The notes under the pieces are model-generated. The model saw only the letters and a list, made by a program, of their open reading frames with translations, was not told the origin of the DNA and did not search any database. The position numbers and the translations under genes were made by a program. Below, piece by piece: positions 1 to 4,071 of a DNA stretch of 16,252 nt. Position 1 is the first letter of the stretch, and each line of letters begins with the position of its first letter. Source of the DNA: Gammaproteobacteria bacterium (GTDB taxonomy: Bacteria > Pseudomonadota > Gammaproteobacteria > SZUA-229); contig JAQICG010000057.1 in the NCBI GenBank assembly GCA_027858635.1, positions 1 to 16,252 on the forward strand, given 5' to 3'.

Positions 1-402
1 TTCCGCAAACTGCTGGACCAAGGTCTGGCCGGTGACAACGTCGGCCTGCTACTGCGTGGTCTCAAGCGTGAAGACGTTGAGCGTGGCCAGGTCTGTTGTA
101 AGCCTAACAGCGTAAAACCGCACACCAAATTCGAGTGTGAAGTTTATGTGCTGAGCAAAGATGAAGGCGGTCGTCACACGCCTTTCTTCAACAACTACCG
201 CCCGCAGTTCTATTTCCGCACCACCGACGTCACCGGTGCCTGTGATCTGCCCGAAGGCGTAGAAATGGTCATGCCGGGTGATAACGTGAAAATGACCGTA
301 ACACTGATCAACCCGATTGCGAGGGAAGAAGGCTTACGCTTTGCGATTCGTGAGGGTGGCCGCACCGTTGGTGCCGGCGTAGTATCTAAAATTATTGAGT
401 AA
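1..402 (+). CDS. tuf: Elongation factor Tu, C-terminal part (5' end outside window)
   Basis: EF-Tu is the GTPase that brings aminoacyl-tRNA to the ribosomal A site. The open frame runs from base 1 to a TAA at 400-402 and encodes 133 residues matching the end of domain 2 and all of domain 3 of bacterial EF-Tu (about residues 262-394 in E. coli). Landmarks are LLRGLKRE, HTKFE, SKDEGGRHTPFF, YRPQFYFRTTDVTG, LPEGVEMVMPGDN and GLRFAIREGGRTVGAGVV. It is followed by a hairpin and tRNA-Trp, the common tuf-trpT-secE order. Odd points: two adjacent cysteines at 94-99 where most family members have Leu-Ala or Leu-Cys, and Arg (AGG, 322-324) where the family normally has Met in PIAMEEG. A second tuf starts at 15765; the two fragments do not overlap, so their identity cannot be compared here. 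Confidence 0.97.
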   Translation, partial: FRKLLDQGLAGDNVGLLLRGLKREDVERGQVCCKPNSVKPHTKFECEVYVLSKDEGGRHTPFFNNYRPQFYFRTTDVTGACDLPEGVEMVMPGDNVKMTVTLINPIAREEGLRFAIREGGRTVGAGVVSKIIE

Positions 403-436
403 TATTAGATAGTTTTAGAGTAAAGAGTGAAGTGCG

Positions 437-460
437 GCAGGTCTGATTTTTCAGACCTGC
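437..460 (+). other. Perfect 10-bp hairpin between tuf and tRNA-Trp, no T-tail
   Basis: Bases 437-446 (GCAGGTCTGA) are the exact reverse complement of 451-460, with a TTTT loop. The stem is strong, but neither strand has the T-run expected of an intrinsic terminator. It sits 12 nt before the tRNA. It may pause or attenuate tuf transcription, protect the tuf mRNA 3' end, or present a processing site for tRNA maturation. The structure is seen; the role is inference. Confidence 0.6.
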
Positions 461-472
461 TGTTCACAAGTT

Positions 473-548
473 AGGCCAGTGGCTCAATTGGTAGAGCAGC
501 GGTCTCCAAAACCGCAGGTTGGGGGTTCGAGTCCCTCCTGGCCTGCCA
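473..548 (+). tRNA. trpT: tRNA-Trp (anticodon CCA)
   Basis: This is a 76-nt cloverleaf. The 7-bp acceptor stem is AGGCCAG (473-479) with CTGGCCT (538-544), followed by discriminator G545 and an encoded CCA (546-548). The D arm contains AATTGGTAGAGC. The anticodon stem GCGGT/ACCGC (499-503 with 511-515) encloses loop CTCCAAA with anticodon CCA at 506-508, and the T loop has GGTTCGAGTCC. The anticodon and overall similarity to E. coli trpT identify it. It lies 23 nt before secE and is probably cut from a tuf-trpT-secE-nusG transcript, since no convincing promoter is visible between tuf and the tRNA. Confidence 0.98.
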
Positions 549-571
549 ACAAATAAACGGATAGAGAACAG

Positions 572-952
572 ATGGTCGCAAAGACCGAAGTCGAAGTTGC
601 AAACAAAATGGACACGGTAAAGTTATTGCTGGCAATTGTATTGTTGCTGGCAGGCATTGCCGGGTTCTATTATTTCGAAGCTGAAGGCCTGATTTATCGG
701 GTTCTCGGCTTGCTTGCATTTGTAGTCGTAGCGTTGGGTCTGGTTTATACCACGCATCTGGGGCAGTCCATTGTTGGCTTTGGTCGTGCAGCACGCGGCG
801 AAGTACGTAAAGTGGTCTGGCCTACGCGTCAGGAAACAATTCAGACGACAATGATGGTTATCGTTGCAGTCATAATTCTAGGCATATTTCTCTGGTTCAT
901 CGACATGATGCTGGTCAGTGCTGTGCAGTATCTAACTGGTCAAGGGGGATAG
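572..952 (+). CDS. secE: Preprotein translocase subunit SecE
   Basis: SecE is the small inner-membrane subunit of the SecYEG channel; it clamps and stabilises SecY. The 126-residue length matches the three-helix gammaproteobacterial form (127 in E. coli). Hydrophobic segments are seen at about residues 17-35, 43-61 and 93-116. The conserved cytoplasmic amphipathic helix and hinge, EVRKVVWPTRQET (77-89), precedes the third, essential helix. The ATG at 572 has only a weak AGAG-like ribosome site; an internal ATG at 608 would leave almost no residues before the first helix, so 572 is preferred. It ends 3 nt before nusG, and the end of the gene carries the nusG ribosome site, so the two are probably translationally coupled. 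Confidence 0.96.
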   Translation: MVAKTEVEVANKMDTVKLLLAIVLLLAGIAGFYYFEAEGLIYRVLGLLAFVVVALGLVYTTHLGQSIVGFGRAARGEVRKVVWPTRQETIQTTMMVIVAVIILGIFLWFIDMMLVSAVQYLTGQGG

Positions 953-955
953 GCA

Positions 956-1489
956 ATGTCGAAACGTTGGTATGTCGTACACGCCTATTCAGGCTTCGAA
1001 GCGAAAGTTAAGGCTTCCTTGCAGGAGCACATCAGACTGGCCGGAATGGAAGACAAATTCGGTGAAATTCTGATCCCTACCGAAGAAGTTGTTGAAATTC
1101 GAGATGGCGCCAAGCGCCGTTCTGAGCGCAAATTTTTCCCCGGCTATGTACTTGTTGAAATGGAAATGACCGACGAGACCTGGCATCTGGTTAAAGACGT
1201 GCCCAAGGTTATGGGCTTCATTGGTGGAACCAAAGATAAGCCGGCACCGATCAGTGAAAAGGAAGCCATGAAAATTATCGGCGCAATTCAGGAAGGTGTC
1301 GAGAAACCCAAGCCCAAAGTGCTGTACCAGCCCGGTGAAGTGGTTCGTGTCACCGAAGGCCCCTTTAATGATTTTAACGGCGTAGTCGAAGAAGTTGATT
1401 ATGCACGTAACCGTTTGAAAGTAGCGGTATTGATATTTGGTCGTTCAACACCTGTCGAACTTGAGTTTGGACAGGTAGAGAAAGGCTGA
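956..1489 (+). CDS. nusG: Transcription termination/antitermination factor NusG
   Basis: NusG binds the RNA polymerase clamp through its NGN domain, suppresses pausing, and links the polymerase to Rho or to ribosomal protein S10 through its KOW domain. The protein has 177 residues (181 in E. coli, which has a slightly longer N-terminus). The NGN domain covers about residues 3-115, with RWYVVHAYSGFE, MEDKFGEILIPTEEVVEI, ERKFFPGYVLVEM and VMGFIGG. A linker leads to the KOW domain (about 125-177), with PGEVVRVTEGPFNDFNG. F161 in IFGR corresponds to E. coli F165, the S10/Rho contact residue, and is intact. A strong ribosome site, AAGGGGG at 942-948, lies inside the end of secE. Confidence 0.98.
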   Translation: MSKRWYVVHAYSGFEAKVKASLQEHIRLAGMEDKFGEILIPTEEVVEIRDGAKRRSERKFFPGYVLVEMEMTDETWHLVKDVPKVMGFIGGTKDKPAPISEKEAMKIIGAIQEGVEKPKPKVLYQPGEVVRVTEGPFNDFNGVVEEVDYARNRLKVAVLIFGRSTPVELEFGQVEKG

Positions 1490-1498
1490 TTTTATAAC
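1468..1498 (+). promoter_or_regulatory. Candidate sigma70 promoter for rplKA
   Basis: A TATAAC -10 box (1493-1498, 5 of 6 to consensus) has TGGACA (1468-1473, 5 of 6) upstream with a 19-bp spacer, longer than the optimal 17. It overlaps the end of nusG. The start site would fall near 1505, at the G-rich beginning of the L1-type hairpin. E. coli also has a promoter directly before rplK, so the position is plausible. The long spacer keeps confidence low. Confidence 0.4.
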
Positions 1499-1501
1499 TT
1501 G

Positions 1502-1546
1502 TCGGGGAGCCTTGACGTAAGCGCAGGGCGATTGCACCCGGGAGAG
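1502..1546 (+). promoter_or_regulatory. Ribosomal protein L1 autoregulatory mRNA hairpin (rplKA operator)
   Basis: Two helices are joined by an asymmetric loop, as in known L1 targets. The outer helix is CGGG (1503-1506) with CCCG (1537-1540), plus a T1502-G1541 wobble. The loop is GA (1507-1508) opposite GATTGCA (1530-1536). The inner helix is GCCTTG (1509-1514) with CAGGGC (1524-1529, one G-T wobble), topped by CG/CG and a TAAG loop. The ribosome site GGGAGAG (1540-1546) begins in the outer helix, so L1 binding would block rplK initiation. Established knowledge: in E. coli, free L1 represses L11/L1 translation at this location by mimicking its 23S site. Assignment here is from structure and position. 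Confidence 0.75.
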
Positions 1547-1551
1547 AAATT

Positions 1552-1986
1552 ATGGCTAAGAAAGTAACCGCGTATATTAAGTTGCAGGTTCCTGCAGGTA
1601 ATGCGAATCCAAGTCCTCCAGTAGGTCCCGCGTTAGGTCAACGTGGCGTCAATATCATGGAGTTTTGCAAGGCATTTAATGCAAAAACGCAGAATCTTGA
1701 GAAAGATCTGCCGACTCCAGTCGTTATTACTGTCTACGCAGATAAAAGCTTCACCTTTATCACAAAGACTCCGCCGGCCTCTATTTTATTGAAGAAGGCG
1801 CTTGACCTTAAAAGTGGTAGCGCAGAACCGCACATGAAGAAAGTCGGCACAGTAACCCGTGCTCAGCTTGAAGAAATTGCGAGCACTAAAATGGAAGATT
1901 TAACCGCAGCAGATATGGATGCTGCAGTGCGCACAGTTGCAGGTACGGCCCGCAGTATGGGTATCGATGTTGAGGGCGTGAAGTAA
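1552..1986 (+). CDS. rplK: 50S ribosomal protein L11
   Basis: L11 forms the base of the GTPase-associated centre with 23S rRNA helices 43/44 and contacts EF-G and the L7/L12 stalk. It has 144 residues (142 in E. coli). The N-terminal domain (about 1-70) shows KLQVPAGNANPSPPVGPALG, with the proline-rich thiostrepton-site segment, then GVNIMEFCKAFNAKT. The C-terminal rRNA-binding domain (about 75-144) shows FTFITKTPPAS, LLKKA and GTARSMGI. The ATG follows ribosome site GGGAGAG by 5 nt, inside the L1 operator. The stop TAA overlaps the rplA start by one base (TAATG), a classic coupling junction, so L1 repression at the operator should also lower L1 synthesis. Confidence 0.98.
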   Translation: MAKKVTAYIKLQVPAGNANPSPPVGPALGQRGVNIMEFCKAFNAKTQNLEKDLPTPVVITVYADKSFTFITKTPPASILLKKALDLKSGSAEPHMKKVGTVTRAQLEEIASTKMEDLTAADMDAAVRTVAGTARSMGIDVEGVK

Positions 1987-2678
1987 TGGCTAAATTGACG
2001 AAACGTATGAAAGCAATCCAGGCTCGGATTGACCACAATAAGCAATATCCAATTGAAGAAGCATTGTCGCTTTTAAAAGAGGTCTCTACCGTTAAATTTG
2101 TCGAGTCAATCGACCTTGCGGTAAATCTTGGTGTTGATCCCAAGAAAAGTGATCAGGTTGTTCGTGGCGCCACAGTTCTGCCAAACGGCACCGGCAAAGA
2201 AGTTCGCGTAGCAGTATTTACTGATGGTGATAACGCCAAAGCAGCTCTTGCTGCGGGTGCTGATCTGGTAGGCATGGATGATCTTGCTGCTGAAGTAAAA
2301 AAAGGCGTCATGGATTTTGATGTAGTGATCGCTTCACCAGATGCCATGCGGGTAGTCGGTCAGTTGGGTCAGATTCTGGGTCCTCGTGGCCTGATGCCTA
2401 ATCCTAAAGTTGGAACGGTTACCGCTGATGTAGCTACGGCAGTTAAAAATGCCAAGTCAGGTCAGGTTCGTTACCGTGTTGATAAGGCCGGTATTGTGCA
2501 TTGTTCAGTAGGTACAGCGAAGTTTGATGTGCCTGCATTGAAAGAGAATATCGAAAGCCTGATCGCTGCTCTGATTAAATCCAAGCCGTCCGCCGCCAAA
2601 GGCGTTTATGTCTGTCAGGTTTGTGTTTCGACTACCATGGGTCCAGGCCTTATCGTTGATCAATCAACGTTAAGCTAG
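1986..2678 (+). CDS. rplA: 50S ribosomal protein L1
   Basis: L1 forms the mobile stalk on the E-site side of the 50S subunit and represses its own operon by binding the rplK leader. It has 230 residues (234 in E. coli). Conserved stretches: MAKLTKRMKAI, KFVESIDLAVNLGVD, SDQVVRGATVLPNGTG, then domain II with VRVAVFTDGDNA, DVVIASPDAMRVVGQLGQ, LGPRGLMPNPKVGTVT, and back in domain I GQVRYRVDK and STTMGPG. The start overlaps the rplK stop. Odd: residues 210-213 are CQVC (2613-2624), where the E. coli protein has Lys-Lys and no cysteines before STTMG. The fold motifs around it are normal, so function is very likely kept. Confidence 0.98.
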   Translation: MAKLTKRMKAIQARIDHNKQYPIEEALSLLKEVSTVKFVESIDLAVNLGVDPKKSDQVVRGATVLPNGTGKEVRVAVFTDGDNAKAALAAGADLVGMDDLAAEVKKGVMDFDVVIASPDAMRVVGQLGQILGPRGLMPNPKVGTVTADVATAVKNAKSGQVRYRVDKAGIVHCSVGTAKFDVPALKENIESLIAALIKSKPSAAKGVYVCQVCVSTTMGPGLIVDQSTLS

Positions 2679-2754
2679 ATTGATTAGTCTGCTCTTGCAG
2701 CAGGCAATAGAGTTTGAGGTAAAGGCGACCTGGTCGTTGTTATCTCGAAAATTT

Positions 2755-2864
2755 GACAGCCGAGTGATCGGTGTCGTCAAAGACCGTAGGTGAGATTGCA
2801 AAGTCTCTTAATCTCCTACGCAGATGGTGCAGCTTTGGATGTTTTGCAAAGCACACCGTAGGTG
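2755..2864 (+). promoter_or_regulatory. Ribosomal protein L10 leader (autoregulatory element of rplJL)
   Basis: The 281-nt gap before rplJ is structured. (1) GACA-G-CCGA (2755-2763) pairs with TCGGTGTC (2768-2775) around a GTGA (GNRA) tetraloop, with one bulged G. (2) CGTAGG (2785-2790) plus AGATT (2793-2797) pairs with AATCTCCTACG (2810-2820). At its base AGACC faces GCAGATGGT, a kink-like internal loop resembling the E. coli L10-binding motif. (3) GCTTTG (2832-2837) pairs with CAAAGC (2847-2852), extended by GGTG (2826-2829) with CACC (2854-2857). A second CGTAGG (2857-2862) competes for CCTACG (2815-2820). Known: the L10-L7/L12 complex binds this leader and represses rplJ and rplL translation. 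From about 2865 to the ribosome site I see only weak pairing. Confidence 0.8.
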
Positions 2865-2947
2865 GGTCACGATGTATGTGGCCTTTGTACTTGGCTGAAT
2901 TGTTTTTTGCATACCTAGCAGTATCAGGAATCAGTTCATGCTTAATT

Positions 2948-2962
2948 AGGAGAGCTAAAGTG
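2948..2962 (+). promoter_or_regulatory. Ribosome site and GTG start of rplJ
   Basis: AGGAGAG (2948-2954) lies 5 nt before GTG (2960). The reading frame is open further upstream to an ATG at 2771, but that part translates the structured RNA leader and has no L10 similarity. L10 homology starts at this GTG (VALNLEDKK, compare MALNLQDKQ in E. coli), so it fixes the start. Confidence 0.92.
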
Positions 2963-3484
2963 GCACTAAATCTTGAAGATAAGAAAAGTATTGTCGCTGA
3001 GGTGTCTGCGATTGCTGCCAATGCGCATTCAGCAATAGCTGCTGAATACCGTGGTTTAAGCGTAGGTGAAATGACGGAGTTACGTGTAAAGGCGCGTAAT
3101 GAAGGTGTTTATATACGTGTGGTCAAAAATTCTTTGACCAGGCGCGCAGTTGAAGGTACAGAGTTCGAGTGCATGCAGGATTCTCTGGTGGGGCCGTTAG
3201 TAATGGCGTTTTCACAGGAAGATCCAGGTGCGGCAGCTCGACTCGTTAAGGATTTTTCGAAAGATCATAGTATGCTGATCGCTCGAGTCATTGCTATAGG
3301 TGGCGAAGTTCTGCCAATAGAGCAACTCGAGAGATTATCTAAATTACCGAATCGTGATCAGGCTATTGCTCTGCTCATGTCGGTGATGCTAGCACCGATC
3401 GAAAAATTCGTACGTACAATCAGAGAGCCACACGCGAAACTTGTTCGCACTGTGGCGGCTGTTCGCGATCAGAAAGAAAGCTGA
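2960..3484 (+). CDS. rplJ: 50S ribosomal protein L10
   Basis: L10 anchors L7/L12 dimers to the ribosome at the base of the stalk and, with L7/L12 bound, represses its own mRNA. From GTG 2960 it has 174 residues. The N-terminal rRNA-binding domain (about 1-130) shows ALNLEDKKSIVAEVS, AEYRGLSVGEMTELR, GVYIRVVKNSLTRRAVEGTEFE, LVGP and PGAAARL. The C-terminal helix that carries L7/L12 dimers includes LMSVMLAPIEKFVRTI and KLVRTVAAVRDQKE. The upstream in-frame extension from 2771 is rejected because it lies in the leader RNA. The gene uses several ATA codons, so it looks less codon-optimised than rplL. A 63-nt gap separates it from rplL. Confidence 0.97.
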   Translation: MALNLEDKKSIVAEVSAIAANAHSAIAAEYRGLSVGEMTELRVKARNEGVYIRVVKNSLTRRAVEGTEFECMQDSLVGPLVMAFSQEDPGAAARLVKDFSKDHSMLIARVIAIGGEVLPIEQLERLSKLPNRDQAIALLMSVMLAPIEKFVRTIREPHAKLVRTVAAVRDQKES

Positions 3485-3547
3485 TCAACAAAGCAAGCGT
3501 AGTAACCAACGCTACTTAAGTAATTTAATTTAATCCGGAGAAAAGTA

Positions 3548-3922
3548 ATGGCTGTTTCTAAAGATGATATTCTGGAAACTATTTCCAATATGTCCGTTAT
3601 GGAAGTTGTTGATTTGATTTCTGCAATGGAAGAAAAATTTGGCGTATCTGCTGCTGCCGCAGTAGCAGTCGCAGCAGCACCTGAAGCGGGCGCTGCTGTG
3701 GCTGAAGAGAAGGACGAGTTTGATGTTGTTCTCGCAAGCATGGGTGATAATAAAGTGTCTGTAATTAAAGCAGTTCGTGCTATTACCGGCCAGGGCCTGA
3801 AAGAAGCTAAGGAAACCGTTGAGAGTGCACCTGCAACAATTAAAGAAGGTGTAAGCAAAGGCGAGGCTGAAGAGGTCCAAAAGACACTTGAAGAAGCTGG
3901 CGCTACTGTCGAACTTAAGTAG
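3548..3922 (+). CDS. rplL: 50S ribosomal protein L7/L12
   Basis: L7/L12 is the multicopy stalk protein that recruits EF-Tu, EF-G, IF2 and RF3 and stimulates their GTPase. It has 124 residues (121 in E. coli). The N-terminal dimerisation and L10-binding part is about 1-32 (SKDDILETISNMSVMEVVDLISAMEEKFG). An Ala-rich hinge at about 34-52 (SAAAAVAVAAAPEAGAAVAE) leads to the C-terminal factor-binding domain (about 56-124), with DNKVSVIKAVRAITG, GLKEAKETVESAP and KEGVSKGEAE. Ribosome site CGGAG (3536-3540) precedes the ATG by 7 nt. Since several copies are needed per ribosome, it is usually translated more than rplJ. The transcript then meets terminator-like hairpins before rpoB. Confidence 0.98.
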   Translation: MAVSKDDILETISNMSVMEVVDLISAMEEKFGVSAAAAVAVAAAPEAGAAVAEEKDEFDVVLASMGDNKVSVIKAVRAITGQGLKEAKETVESAPATIKEGVSKGEAEEVQKTLEEAGATVELK

Positions 3923-3956
3923 ACAGACCGCTGGTCACTGGCTTCAGCGACAGAGC

Positions 3957-4009
3957 AGGCTGGTAGCAATTATTTAAAAAAATAATTGGCTACCGGCCTT
4001 TTCCTGTTT
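3957..4009 (+). terminator. Strong attenuator-type terminator between rplL and rpoB
   Basis: A stem of about 19 bp is formed by 3957-3975 and 3980-3999: AGGC, T-G wobble, GGTAGC/GCTACC, one bulged G (3988), then AATTATTT/AAATAATT around an AAAA loop. It is followed by TTTTCCTGTTT (3999-4009). In E. coli the rplL-rpoB gap holds a partial terminator (attenuator) that lets only a fraction of transcripts enter rpoBC; position and structure suggest the same job here. No good promoter for rpoB is visible downstream, so rpoBC expression should depend on readthrough. Confidence 0.8.
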
Positions 4010-4010
4010 C

Positions 4011-4035
4011 CAGTTTAAAAAAGCTGATTTTTTTT
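4011..4035 (+). terminator. Second, weak terminator-like hairpin before rpoB
   Basis: CAGTTT (4011-4016) can pair with AAA (4020-4022) and CTG (4024-4026) with one bulged G, followed at once by eight T residues (4028-4035). The stem is short and AT-rich but the T-run is ideal. It would be a tandem backup to the hairpin 40 nt upstream, or a pausing site. Confidence 0.4.
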
Positions 4036-4057
4036 CGCAATACTTTGACACGCTATA

Positions 4058-4071
4058 GAGGGCTACTGATG
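4058..4071 (+). promoter_or_regulatory. Ribosome site fixing the rpoB start
   Basis: GAGGG (4058-4062) lies 6 nt before ATG 4069. An in-frame TTG at 4045 exists upstream, but RpoB homology begins at the ATG (MAYSFTDKKRFRKDFGKR, compare MVYSYTEKKRIRKDFGKR in E. coli). Confidence 0.93.

Noticed and set aside
395..426. Possible promoter TTGAGT with TAGAGT or TAAAGA before tRNA-Trp
   Set aside because: Spacers are 15 or 20 bp and both boxes match poorly; co-transcription with tuf is simpler.
471..794. Minus-strand open frame covering tRNA-Trp and secE
   Set aside because: It includes the antisense of a tRNA (translated as a spurious peptide of the type often misannotated over tRNA genes) and overlaps real secE.
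2771..2959. In-frame N-terminal extension of L10 from ATG 2771 (63 residues)
   Set aside because: It lies in the structured leader RNA, has no L10 similarity, and a strong ribosome site sits 5 nt before GTG 2960 where homology begins.
3498..3515. AGCGT/ACGCT hairpin between rplJ and rplL
   Set aside because: A 5-bp stem with an 8-nt loop; pairing of this size is expected by chance in a 63-nt spacer.
3469..3969. Minus-strand open frame of 166 codons opposite rplL
   Set aside because: Ser/Ala/Thr-rich composition reflects the complement of the Ala-rich rplL; no independent support.
4045..4050. TTGACA, either a -35 box for rpoB or an upstream TTG start
   Set aside because: A matching -10 box would fall inside the coding start region and none is seen; RpoB homology and the ribosome site support ATG 4069.
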